DNA of 64,000 nt from a virus, in IMG/VR virus record IMGVR_UViG_3300025083_000016, positions 1 to 64,000 of that record. One strand, 5' to 3'. The position numbers were made by a program, and so were the translations under genes. Below the pieces are notes generated by a model. That model made no database searches. It was not told the origin of the DNA and saw nothing but the letters and a program-made list of their open reading frames with translations. Within the stretch, counting starts at the first letter, position 1. Each line of letters begins with the position of its first letter. Positions 54,953-63,251 of this stretch are shown here, piece by piece.

Positions 54953-55324
54953 ATGGAATACGATTTAATAACAAAGCTTGGAAACTGCATTGATAATGTT
55001 TATAACAACTATGCAGAGTCTAGTGATAGAAGAACAGTTGCAAAAGTTCAAGATGATCATCTTATAATTGAATATAGAACTATTTTAAGAGTTGCAAAGG
55101 ATTGCGAACTTGAAATGCAAATGAATTTAGTGAAATCTGAGTCTAAACAAATGATTGAGTCTAGACTTAGAACAATTAAAGAAATATTTAAAGAAAGTGC
55201 AGGAAGAGGATTAAAAGTTAAAAAAGTCACAGACTATGACAATATAGAGACATTAACAGTAAGTCCGTATAATCCATTAAGAACTCTTAAATACACATTT
55301 TCAGTAGGTTATGAGGTCTCCTGA
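54953..55324 (+). CDS. Small protein next to terminase, unknown
   Basis: A 123-aa protein with ribosome site AAAGGTTG upstream of the ATG, ending two bases before the terminase start. The central part is an alpha/beta mix (HLIIEYRTILRVAKDCELEM, SRLRTIKEIFKESAGRGLKV), with a beta finish (LKYTFSVGYEV). The gene order (small gene then gp17) is like T4 gp16-gp17, but the sequence does not look like a helix-turn-helix small terminase, so I do not call it that. Confidence 0.6.
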   Translation: MEYDLITKLGNCIDNVYNNYAESSDRRTVAKVQDDHLIIEYRTILRVAKDCELEMQMNLVKSESKQMIESRLRTIKEIFKESAGRGLKVKKVTDYDNIETLTVSPYNPLRTLKYTFSVGYEVS

Positions 55325-55326
55325 AA

Positions 55327-56952
55327 ATGGCACAAAGATTATCTAGAAATGGACAAATAAACGAAATTATAAAATGTGGTAAAGACCCAGTTTATTTTAT
55401 GAACAGGTATCTAAAGATTCAACATCCTGTGAAAGGCTTGATACCTTTTAAAACGTTTCCTTTTCAAGATGATTGTGTTAAAGAATTTAATGATCATAGA
55501 TTTAATATAATTCTAAAGTCTAGACAGCTAGGTTTATCAACGTTAGCTGCTGCTTATGCAGTTTGGCAAGCAATATTCTATAAAGAAAAAAATATTCTTA
55601 TTATTGCTACAAAACTTGCAGTTGCACAAAACTTTATAAGAAAAGTAAAGACTTATATGAAGTCTATGCCTAAGTGGCTATTAGTTCCAACAGTTACAGC
55701 AAACAATAAGCAGCAAGTTGAATTTTCAAACGGTTCACAAATAAAAGCAGTACCGACATCAGAAGATGCAGGTCGTTCTGAAGCATTATCATTATTAATT
55801 GTTGATGAAGCTGCTTTTGTTAGAAACTTTGACGAATTATGGATGGGTTTATATCCTACTCTGTCTACTGGTGGGCGTGCTATTCTATTATCTACTCCAA
55901 ATGGTGTAGGTGGTCAATATCATGAAATATACACTAAAGCAGAACGCAAAGAAAACAAGTTTAACAATATAAAGCTAATGTGGGATGTTCACCCTGAAAG
56001 AGGCGATGAGTGGTTCAATAGAGAAACTAAGAATATGTCGCAAAAACAAGTTGCACAAGAGCTTCTTTGTGACTTTGCATCTTCAGGAGATACATTTTTA
56101 ACAGCTGAAGTATTAGAAAAAATAAGACTAACAACTAAGTCGCCTATTGAAAAAAGTGGTCCTGAATATAATGTTTGGTATTGGGAATATCCAATTGAAG
56201 GTGTTAATTATATTTGTTCTGCAGATATTGCAAGAGGTGACAGCGGTGATTATTCTGCTTTCCATATTATAAACACTAAAGATAATTCTATAGCAGTAGA
56301 ATATAAAGGTAAAATACCGCCAGATCATTTTGCTTCATTAATATATGATGTATCTAGAAGATTTAATTCTGCAGTTATTTGTCCAGAGAATAATGCATAT
56401 GGGTACTCTGTTTTAACAAAACTTCAAGACTTATCATATAAAAATATTTATTTCTCTTCTGAAAAAGAAAAATACAAGTTTTTATATGGAGATGGCTCAA
56501 ATATAGGAAAAGCTGGATTTAATACAAACAAAGACAGTAAAGAGAAAATTCTTGCAAATTTTGAAGAATCTTTAAGGAATAATAGACTTAAAACTTATTC
56601 TCAAAGGCTTTTCGAAGAGTTAAAAACATTTGTCTGGAACGGCAAAAAAGTTGGTGCAATGAAAGGATATAATGATGACCTTATTATGTCACTTGCAATA
56701 GGCTGTTGGCTTACAGATAGCAATTCAAATACTTATAATGTTGAGCAAATTAAGCAAGCAGATTCTTTATTAAAAGGAATGGAAGTTAACAATACACAAG
56801 CAAAAGATACAATAATATCACCTTTTTATACAAACAAACATAACGTAGTAAATCCTTTTGTACCTGTTTTTATGTCTAACAACAAATTTTCAGGAAAAGA
56901 AATTACAAAATCAAATCCTCTAGGTGACTTATCCTGGCTAATAGGGAAATAA
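55327..56952 (+). CDS. 17: Terminase large subunit, gp17-like
   Basis: A 541-aa DNA-packaging motor. The ATPase has Walker A K64-SRQLGLST (residues 64-72), Walker B LLIVDEAAF with D160 and E161, and the coupling motif STPNG at 189-193. The RNase H-like nuclease domain has D300 in CSADIARGD, E354 in CPENNAYGY, and D450-D451 in YNDDLIMSLAIG. T4 gp17 is 610 aa, so this is slightly shorter. It cuts the concatemeric phage DNA and pumps it into the prohead through the portal encoded three bases downstream. The family is certain. Confidence 0.95.
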   Translation: MAQRLSRNGQINEIIKCGKDPVYFMNRYLKIQHPVKGLIPFKTFPFQDDCVKEFNDHRFNIILKSRQLGLSTLAAAYAVWQAIFYKEKNILIIATKLAVAQNFIRKVKTYMKSMPKWLLVPTVTANNKQQVEFSNGSQIKAVPTSEDAGRSEALSLLIVDEAAFVRNFDELWMGLYPTLSTGGRAILLSTPNGVGGQYHEIYTKAERKENKFNNIKLMWDVHPERGDEWFNRETKNMSQKQVAQELLCDFASSGDTFLTAEVLEKIRLTTKSPIEKSGPEYNVWYWEYPIEGVNYICSADIARGDSGDYSAFHIINTKDNSIAVEYKGKIPPDHFASLIYDVSRRFNSAVICPENNAYGYSVLTKLQDLSYKNIYFSSEKEKYKFLYGDGSNIGKAGFNTNKDSKEKILANFEESLRNNRLKTYSQRLFEELKTFVWNGKKVGAMKGYNDDLIMSLAIGCWLTDSNSNTYNVEQIKQADSLLKGMEVNNTQAKDTIISPFYTNKHNVVNPFVPVFMSNNKFSGKEITKSNPLGDLSWLIGK

Positions 56953-56955
56953 TAG

Positions 56956-58944
56956 ATGGCACAAGAATCAAATTCGACTTTATTTAAAAAATTAACAGAT
57001 CTTTTTAGATCTGGTCCTGTTGTAAGAAGAAAAGTAAAGAAATTCAAAGGAAACAGTACTTCTAAATCTTCACTTGAAATCTTTAAAAAAGCTCATAGTG
57101 ATGTATATAACAGTACACTGTCAGCTTACGGATCTTATGACAGAATGGCAAGATACTCAGACTTTTCAGAAATGGAAGCTACTCCTGAAATTAACTCTGC
57201 GTTAGACATTTATTCAGAAGAATGCGTCTCACCAGATGTTGATGGTCAAGTATTACATATCAGTTCAGATAACAGAATGATTAAACAAATCTTAGAAGAA
57301 CTTTTTTATGATGTACTTAATGTTGACTTTAATCTAGTAATGTGGATTAGAAACCTCTGTAAGTACGGAGACTTTTTTCTGTTTAATGATATTCACCCAG
57401 AGTATGGTGTTATTAATTGTTTTCCAATTCCTATTGCTGAGATTGAACGTGAAGAAGGATTTGATCCAGACGATCCAGCTGCAGCGAGATTTAGATGGGT
57501 AACACAAGGTAATAGAGTCCTAGAAAATTGGCAAGTATCACATTTTAGACTTTTAGGCAGCGACGCATTTTTACCATACGGCTCTTCGGTTTTAGAAGGT
57601 GCTAGACGTATTTGGCGTCAATTAATTCTTATTGAAGATGCAATGCTTGTTTATAGAGTTATTCGCTCTCCAGAAAGACGTGTATTTTACATTGACGTTG
57701 GTAATATACCACCAGAAAATGTTGCAGACTATTTAGAGCAAGCACAGACATCTCTTAAAAGAAATGCAGTTGTAGATAAAACAACTGGACAAGTAGACTT
57801 AAGATATAATCCACTTTCAGTAGATGAAGACTATTTCTTGCCTGTTCGTGGCGGTGATACTGGTACTCGTATTGATACTTTAGCAGGTGGTTCAAACACA
57901 ACTGCAATTGAAGATGTAGAATATATCCAGAAAAAACTTTTTGCTGCTCTTAAAATCCCTAAAGCATATCTAGGATATGATGAAGATATTGGAGCTAAGG
58001 CTACATTAGCGCAAGAAGATATTAGATTTAGTCGTACAATTCAAAGAATTCAAAAGACTATTATTTCTGAGTTAAACAAAGTTGCAATGATTCATCTTTA
58101 TACGCATGGTTACTCTGAAGAAGATTTGATGCATTTTGAATTAAAGCTTAGTAATCCTTCTTCTATTGCACAACAGCAAAAACTAGAATTAATTAGAACT
58201 AAATTTGAAATATCAGGATCTGCACCAGAAGGTTTATTAGATAGAGAATGGATTAGAAAAAATATTTTAGACTTAAATGATGATGAAATTGAAAGAATCG
58301 AAAGAGGAAAAGAGAAAGATAAACTTAGAGACATGGAGTTAGAAGGTGTACAATTACCTAACGATAATCCATTTAGTTTTGGAGATGAAAGCGAAGCTGG
58401 TAATGACGATAGTGGAGGTGGTGATGATAGTGGTGGCCTAGGAGGTGGAGACGAAGGAGGAGGTGATAGTGGTGGAGACGAAGGAGGAGGAGGTGGTCTT
58501 GAAGGATTATTTGCAGGCGAAATAAAAAATGGAAAGATAATGTCTGAAGAAGAGCTTTCTGAGTATGATGAATTAATTGAAGAGCTAGATGAAGTCGACG
58601 AAGACAAGAAAAATGAAATAGGTGAATCAGGCGCTAAAGTTTCAAAAGAAGGTAGTAGAGGTTCTTATAAAACAAAGTCTACAGGTAATAAAACTCACTA
58701 TAATACTTCAACACATCAAGGATCTTTAACAGCAGGCAAGCCAATTACAGTTAAAGACTTAATGGATAGTGTTATGCCTCAAAGTCCAGTTGTAGACAGC
58801 TTTATTACTAAGAAACTCGGGTATAGAATGTCTAAGTCTCTTGACAGTATGTCTAAACAATTAAATATTAACAGTAGTAAACCTAAAATGTTGAACGAAA
58901 GTGACATACTTATAGATGATGATATTTTTGAAAATGAGGAATAA
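56956..58944 (+). CDS. 20: Portal protein, gp20-like, with acidic Gly-rich tail segment
   Basis: A 662-aa protein (T4 gp20 is 524). The N-terminal and central parts are typical of gp20: PEINSALDIYSEECVSP, WIRNLCKYGDFFLF, VYRVIRSPERRVFYIDVGNI, RYNPLSVDEDYFLPVRGG, and KLFAALKIPKAYLGYDED, AKATLAQEDIRF. It forms the twelve-subunit ring at one vertex. Residues about 476-519 are a low-complexity insert of Asp, Ser and Gly (GDDSGGGDDSGG and GGDEGGGDSGG), followed by charged residues and a C-terminal extension. Such an insert is not in T4 gp20. It may be disordered and lie inside or outside the capsid. The next gene starts two bases after its stop. Confidence 0.93.
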   Translation: MAQESNSTLFKKLTDLFRSGPVVRRKVKKFKGNSTSKSSLEIFKKAHSDVYNSTLSAYGSYDRMARYSDFSEMEATPEINSALDIYSEECVSPDVDGQVLHISSDNRMIKQILEELFYDVLNVDFNLVMWIRNLCKYGDFFLFNDIHPEYGVINCFPIPIAEIEREEGFDPDDPAAARFRWVTQGNRVLENWQVSHFRLLGSDAFLPYGSSVLEGARRIWRQLILIEDAMLVYRVIRSPERRVFYIDVGNIPPENVADYLEQAQTSLKRNAVVDKTTGQVDLRYNPLSVDEDYFLPVRGGDTGTRIDTLAGGSNTTAIEDVEYIQKKLFAALKIPKAYLGYDEDIGAKATLAQEDIRFSRTIQRIQKTIISELNKVAMIHLYTHGYSEEDLMHFELKLSNPSSIAQQQKLELIRTKFEISGSAPEGLLDREWIRKNILDLNDDEIERIERGKEKDKLRDMELEGVQLPNDNPFSFGDESEAGNDDSGGGDDSGGLGGGDEGGGDSGGDEGGGGGLEGLFAGEIKNGKIMSEEELSEYDELIEELDEVDEDKKNEIGESGAKVSKEGSRGSYKTKSTGNKTHYNTSTHQGSLTAGKPITVKDLMDSVMPQSPVVDSFITKKLGYRMSKSLDSMSKQLNINSSKPKMLNESDILIDDDIFENEE

Positions 58945-58946
58945 AA

Positions 58947-59783
58947 ATGGCAAAAGTGCATAATAAAAAGAGAAATATCGGCATTATTTATGAGCAAATT
59001 ATACAATTTGTGTGTAAAAAAATCATGGAAAATGACGAAGTCACTTCTGAAAAAGCCATCAAAATCATTAAAGAGCATTTTGCTGACGGAACACAATTGA
59101 GTAAAGAGTATAAACTTTTTAAAGCACTTTCAGACACGAAAGATGTGTCTGGACATCTTGCTAATTCAATTATCTTTGAAGCAAAAAAAGCATGCAATAA
59201 TATGTTTGATGGAAAAAAACTTGAAAGAGAAAAAAGTAAACTGATTAAAAATCTTAATTACTCTTTTGGAAAAGGTGAGATCTTTAAAGAAAACGTTAAA
59301 AACTATAGAATCTATGCTACAGTTCAGACTCTATTAAACGAATGGCGAGATCCAGAAAATGCAAGCTTTGACTTGACAACAAAATATGAAATCAAACTTC
59401 ATGAAAGTTTAACACAAAAAGCTGAAATATTGCAAGAAGTAAAAGATATCCCAAGAGTTGATAACTTAACTTATAGTTTAATGAACAATATTTTTGAAAA
59501 GAAGTATAGTAATCTTTTAAATAAAAGTCAAAACAGACTTTTAAGTTGTTATGCAAAAAATGACAAAGAGTCTTTGATAGAAAGCTTTTCTACTTTAAAA
59601 GAAGAAACGTTAAGTTATTTAAATGATTATATTTCTAATGCTGATAATAAAATTATTTTAGAAAAATATAAAATAGTAAAACAAAATATTACAAACGTCT
59701 CTACTGAAAATACCTCTAGAGATAATTTGCAAAGATACTTAACTATTGCAAAACTTAAAGAAGAATTATTAGGAGGCGAGTAA
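58947..59783 (+). CDS. Head-gene-cluster protein, unknown
   Basis: A 278-aa mostly helical, Lys/Glu-rich protein starting MAKVHNKKRNIGIIYEQI. It has no recognised motif. It lies between portal and protease, where phages of this type carry a conserved hypothetical gene that is often taken as a prohead or core component, but I have no direct evidence. The last base overlaps the protease start (TAATG), which couples their translation. Confidence 0.6.
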   Translation: MAKVHNKKRNIGIIYEQIIQFVCKKIMENDEVTSEKAIKIIKEHFADGTQLSKEYKLFKALSDTKDVSGHLANSIIFEAKKACNNMFDGKKLEREKSKLIKNLNYSFGKGEIFKENVKNYRIYATVQTLLNEWRDPENASFDLTTKYEIKLHESLTQKAEILQEVKDIPRVDNLTYSLMNNIFEKKYSNLLNKSQNRLLSCYAKNDKESLIESFSTLKEETLSYLNDYISNADNKIILEKYKIVKQNITNVSTENTSRDNLQRYLTIAKLKEELLGGE

Positions 59784-60385
59784 TGAATACTCCAAGGCTG
59801 ATTACAGAGTGGACAAATTTTGAATACGACCCAAGCTTAATTAAAGAACAAAAAGCAATGGGTAAACCTATGATGATGAAAGGAATTTTGCAAAAAGCAG
59901 AAACTTTAAATCAAAATGGCCGTGTTTATCCAAAAATTATTCTTGAAAGAGAAATTAGAAACTATCAAAAATTTATTAAAGAAAATAGAGCTTTAGGTGA
60001 ATTAGATCATCCAGATTCTTCTGTTGTTGAACTAAAAAATTCATCTCACATTATCAGAGAAGCTCATATAGAAGGAAACATTGTTTATGGCACAGTTGAG
60101 ATTCTCAACACACCTAGCGGGAAGATTTTGCAATCTTTAGTTGAAAGTGGTGTGACTTTAGGTATTTCTTCACGTGGTGTAGGCAGTACTAAAACACAAG
60201 GTAATATGCAAATTGTACAAGATGACTTTCAGCTTATTTGTTGGGACTTTGTAAGTGAGCCTTCAACTCCTGGTGCTTTTATGATGAAAGAAGGAAAAGA
60301 AGTAACACCTCAATTTATAAACGAAGTTTTTAACAAATCAGACAGAATAGATAGAATATTTAATGACATATTGGAGTGGAAGTAA
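59783..60385 (+). CDS. 21: Prohead protease, gp21-like
   Basis: A 200-aa protein with the gp21 serine-protease signature: LQKAETLNQNGRVYP, then ALGELDHPDSS with catalytic His at H76, and TLGISSRGVGS with the serine in S129-S130. It matches T4 gp21 (about 212 aa) in length. It cleaves scaffold and capsid proteins during prohead maturation. It overlaps the preceding and following genes by one base each, indicating tight stoichiometric coupling. The catalytic Asp/Glu cannot be picked out with certainty. Confidence 0.9.
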   Translation: MNTPRLITEWTNFEYDPSLIKEQKAMGKPMMMKGILQKAETLNQNGRVYPKIILEREIRNYQKFIKENRALGELDHPDSSVVELKNSSHIIREAHIEGNIVYGTVEILNTPSGKILQSLVESGVTLGISSRGVGSTKTQGNMQIVQDDFQLICWDFVSEPSTPGAFMMKEGKEVTPQFINEVFNKSDRIDRIFNDILEWK

Positions 60386-60945
60386 TGGCAATATCACATA
60401 TACCAGGATCAATCGGACATAACTTTGTACCAGAATATCAAATTAGTGCTGTACCAAGAGTTGTCGACATATCAGTTTCAACTAAAGTAATAGTTAGAAA
60501 GTCTGATGGTTTGATTGTAGGAACTGCACCTGCTGGAGCTGCAGGGCAAGCTGTAACTTTAAATTCAAGCGGGACAGCAATTGGCGCAGCTGTAATTTTT
60601 GCTAATGTAGGCTCTCAAGTTGATGATGCATTACATGCAGGAGGCGCTTTTGTTTCTTTAAAAGTTGTAAAATTAGATAAAGTTTCACAATGGATTCAAG
60701 TGCAAAGTCCAGAAAATTCTGCTATGAGTTTAGCATTTTCTAGAAAAGATGCTGCAAATGGAAATCTAGTTGTTATAAATCAAGATACTAATTCATATCC
60801 ACTTAGATTAAGATGTGTCAACATATATTTGCCAGATACAACAACTGCAGGAATAATTTTAGCAGGTCTTACTGTAATAGATAGAAAAGAATTTGATAAT
60901 ATAGTTGAAAAGTTTAGTGGCGACGATATTACAGTCAGCGTATAG
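60385..60945 (+). CDS. Head-cluster virion protein, unknown
   Basis: I use the ATG at 60385 (MAISHIPGS, 186 aa), which overlaps the protease stop (TAATG) and has GGAGTGGAAGTA upstream; a longer frame from GTG 60376 is less likely. The protein is Ala/Val/Gly-rich and mostly beta (QAVTLNSSGTAIGAAVIFAN, QWIQVQSPEN). It ends with a mixed strand (TVIDRKEF, then FSGDDITVSV). It could be a decoration or head-vertex protein. No family is recognised. Confidence 0.65.
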   Translation: MAISHIPGSIGHNFVPEYQISAVPRVVDISVSTKVIVRKSDGLIVGTAPAGAAGQAVTLNSSGTAIGAAVIFANVGSQVDDALHAGGAFVSLKVVKLDKVSQWIQVQSPENSAMSLAFSRKDAANGNLVVINQDTNSYPLRLRCVNIYLPDTTTAGIILAGLTVIDRKEFDNIVEKFSGDDITVSV

Positions 60946-60953
60946 GAAAAACA

Positions 60954-61403
60954 ATGGCAAAAGTAACAAAAGAATTATTAAAGGAAATAGTAAAAGAGTG
61001 TCTTGTTGAGATTCTTGCAGAAGGTATAACAGGCGGAAATGTTGAATCGTTAAGTGAAAGCATTGAAACACATATACCTCAAAAAAGACAGAAAAGAAGT
61101 GCACAGTCTCGTTTAATGAAAAACATACTTCCTCCAAAAGAAAAAGTAAGAAATGAAAGTTTTGAAAAGAAGTTAAATGAAACTATTTCTCAAACAACAA
61201 AAGACCCAGTAATGGCTGCAATTTTAGCAGACACAGCGAAAACTACATTACAAGAACAGAATGGTGCAGACTCAGCAAATAGATTTGCTGCGAGACCAAC
61301 TGATGATGCATCACAAATTGTTGCAAATACAGATCCGACAGAATTGTTTGCAGAATCAGCTTCTAATTGGGCACAGTTAGCTTTTTCTGATCGTAATAGG
61401 TAA
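60954..61403 (+). CDS. Possible prohead core/scaffold-associated protein
   Basis: A 149-aa protein. The first 20 residues, KVTKELLKEIVKECLVEILA, are an amphipathic helix of the type LxxxIxxxLxE that recurs in two later proteins of the cluster. The centre is basic (PQKRQKRSAQSRLMK), and the C-terminal part is Ala-rich (DPVMAAILADTAKT, AESASNWAQLAF). Small basic-then-acidic proteins near gp21 in T4 phages are core proteins (gp67, gp68, gp22), so a prohead core role is plausible. It is inferred from context. Confidence 0.6.
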   Translation: MAKVTKELLKEIVKECLVEILAEGITGGNVESLSESIETHIPQKRQKRSAQSRLMKNILPPKEKVRNESFEKKLNETISQTTKDPVMAAILADTAKTTLQEQNGADSANRFAARPTDDASQIVANTDPTELFAESASNWAQLAFSDRNR

Positions 61404-61440
61404 TTTATCATAGACACGATAAAAATTTAACTGACAGTCA

Positions 61441-61448
61441 TATAATTA
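61441..61448 (+). promoter_or_regulatory. Possible late promoter element
   Basis: TATAATTA lies about 41 bases upstream of the ATG at 61489 in an 85-bp gap, the largest in the head cluster. The same octamer occurs on the minus strand at 8734-8727 before the 8381-8689 gene. T4 late promoters read TATAAATA, so this is a near match; chance occurrence in AT-rich DNA is possible. Confidence 0.25.
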
Positions 61449-61488
61449 TTATTAGACACAAACTAATTAAGTATATGGAGTCAACAAC

Positions 61489-61767
61489 ATGTCTAGTAAA
61501 AAACTTACCCCTAGCGTTTTAAGAAAAATTATTGCTGAAGAGCGTGCACGTTTAAATGAGACTTTAGAAATGGGACTAAAACATCCTTCAGAGGCACCTA
61601 AAAGAACACGTGAAGTTGATGCTGATAAATATGCTAGCTCTTTAGAGCAGTGCTGCAACTGGTATCAAATGTGTAAACTAAAAGAATCAAAACTTGAAAG
61701 AGAACTACAACTTGTTAAAGAAGCAAAGAAAAGACTTAAAACAAGAATTCTCAAAAGTGTGAAATAA
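61489..61767 (+). CDS. Small basic helical protein
   Basis: A 92-aa protein with a GGAG ribosome site nine bases before the ATG. It begins SSKKLTPSVLRKIIAEERAR, sharing the LRxxIxxE helix seen in neighbouring head-cluster genes. The C-terminus (KLERELQLVKEAKKRLKTRI) is a basic helix suited to DNA or protein contact. Two adjacent cysteines occur in the middle (LEQCCNWY). The role is unknown; it is probably a virion or assembly component. Confidence 0.6.
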   Translation: MSSKKLTPSVLRKIIAEERARLNETLEMGLKHPSEAPKRTREVDADKYASSLEQCCNWYQMCKLKESKLERELQLVKEAKKRLKTRILKSVK

Positions 61768-61805
61768 GCATATTTATTATTATACTACAATAAAAGGAGC
61801 AAAAA

Positions 61806-62495
61806 ATGGCTAAAGGCGCAAATGGTACAATTGATTTAGCAAGCTTTACACAGTTGCAAAGGCAAAGAGAAGCTTTTGGTAATAGAAATCCAGCTGGAAA
61901 ATCTTACGGGGTTGCAAGTAATAGACTTACTGAGGTCGACGGTGCATTGTTTCCTAAAAGTCCTTTACTTGCAACCAATAGAAGTGGTCGACTTTCTGGC
62001 GATCGAGCAGGCATTTTTCCTGACAACGGAGACATATACAAAGCTTTTGCAAATGTTGTAGATAATAGTGAATCAATCAACGGTTTTGGATTTGATGATG
62101 CAGATCAAGTTAATCTAAACTATCAACATGCAGACAACCCTTTAAGTTCTGATGTTAATTCTTTAACAACAGGAAAACCAGCAGAAGAAATAGATAATTT
62201 TGGATCTAAAAAAAGATATGTAGGTTTTCCTGACTTAAAACCAGTAAGTGATTTATCTGTTCCTCAAGAAACTGCAAACACTGAAGCAACTCCAGGTCTA
62301 AAAAAGGTTCCTAACGAAAATTATGGTAGTAGTGTAGTTCAAGATAGAGATGCACTTAACCAGATTTATTCAGTTGTAGGATCTGGTAACAATGAAATGC
62401 AAGACCAAAGAGGTACTTACGAGTCTGATAGATTCTCATCTGATAATGGTGATAAAATTGGAAAATATTTTAAAAATGTAATGGCTGGAGAATAA
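61806..62495 (+). CDS. Head-cluster virion protein, unknown
   Basis: A 229-aa protein with an AAAAGGAG ribosome site. It is Gly/Asn/Asp/Ser-rich and low in hydrophobic stretches (RLTEVDGALFPKSPLL, then DADQVNLNYQHADNPL), suggesting an extended or disordered protein. It ends with KIGKYFKNVMAGE. It is followed three bases later by a similar-looking gene, and the pair may be related in role. It may be an internal head protein or decoration factor; nothing decisive is visible. Confidence 0.6.
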   Translation: MAKGANGTIDLASFTQLQRQREAFGNRNPAGKSYGVASNRLTEVDGALFPKSPLLATNRSGRLSGDRAGIFPDNGDIYKAFANVVDNSESINGFGFDDADQVNLNYQHADNPLSSDVNSLTTGKPAEEIDNFGSKKRYVGFPDLKPVSDLSVPQETANTEATPGLKKVPNENYGSSVVQDRDALNQIYSVVGSGNNEMQDQRGTYESDRFSSDNGDKIGKYFKNVMAGE

Positions 62496-62498
62496 ATT

Positions 62499-63251
62499 AT
62501 GACAAAGTCAACTTTAAATAAAGAAATTAGTGATTTACCAAACAGACATGGTTATATTACAAAAAATTTAGAAGTTCATTCGTCTGATGAAAATCCTAGA
62601 AATTATTCTGAAGGTAAAGGTGAAGGAAATCATAACACTTTACAAAGTATATTTTCAAGTCATCCAGACTCTGTAGTTAATGTTTTACCTGACTCGACTG
62701 CAGCTAAAGATGCATCAGACTTTAAAATTGCAGCTTCAGTTTTTAAAGGAAGATCTGCTTTACAAGGTCTAGATATTTCTGGAGAGCATGAATTAGCTTT
62801 GAGACAAGTTGCAACAAGCTTAAGAAACTCTAGTTTGCAAATTAATAGAGAAAATGTAAGTAGTGCAATAAATGATTTTTTCGGCCAGCAAGAATCTGTT
62901 ATAGTTAGTCAAAGTGAAGCATATGATCGGATTTTAGAAATTATAAGTGAACAAAATCAAGCTGAGTCTATAGCATACAATCCAGACTTTCCTTTAAACG
63001 ATGTAAACTTTATGTATACACAAAGTGGTGTATCTAGAGCTAACGATTTAGGTGATTTTGAAGAATCTCATTCGCCAAACGTAGCTTTTGGAAATCAGTC
63101 CAATTTTGATCCAACTCATGTATCTTCAAATCCTTTACAAGGTACTAAAGGATCAAGTGACGGTGGTTTTGGTGTTTCACCATTATCAGCATTTACTTCT
63201 AGAAATGTCTTAAAAGACGTTGTTAATAAATACAGAAACTCTGAAGATTAA
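62499..63251 (+). CDS. Head-cluster virion protein, unknown
   Basis: A 250-aa protein, hydrophilic, with a helical middle (SEAYDRILEIISEQNQAES) and a Gly/Ser/Asn-rich end (SSNPLQGTKGSSDGGFGV). It resembles its upstream neighbour in composition and overlaps the next start by one base (TAATG). No family is recognised. Its role is probably structural or in head assembly, since it follows gp21. Confidence 0.6.
   Translation: MTKSTLNKEISDLPNRHGYITKNLEVHSSDENPRNYSEGKGEGNHNTLQSIFSSHPDSVVNVLPDSTAAKDASDFKIAASVFKGRSALQGLDISGEHELALRQVATSLRNSSLQINRENVSSAINDFFGQQESVIVSQSEAYDRILEIISEQNQAESIAYNPDFPLNDVNFMYTQSGVSRANDLGDFEESHSPNVAFGNQSNFDPTHVSSNPLQGTKGSSDGGFGVSPLSAFTSRNVLKDVVNKYRNSED

Noticed and set aside
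54953-55324. Calling the gene before gp17 a small terminase (gp16)
   Set aside because: Position fits, but the sequence is mixed alpha/beta and shows no helix-turn-helix or gp16-like features.
58110-58607. Minus-strand 165-aa Pro/Ser-rich open frame within the portal gene
   Set aside because: It is the antisense of the Gly/Asp/Ser repeat segment of the portal; low complexity keeps the opposite frame open. No ribosome site is seen and it is fully inside a certain gene.
61404-61423. Small hairpin TTTATC...GATAAA after the 60954 gene
   Set aside because: The stem is only six AT-rich pairs with an 8-base loop and has no following T run, so it is too weak to call a terminator.
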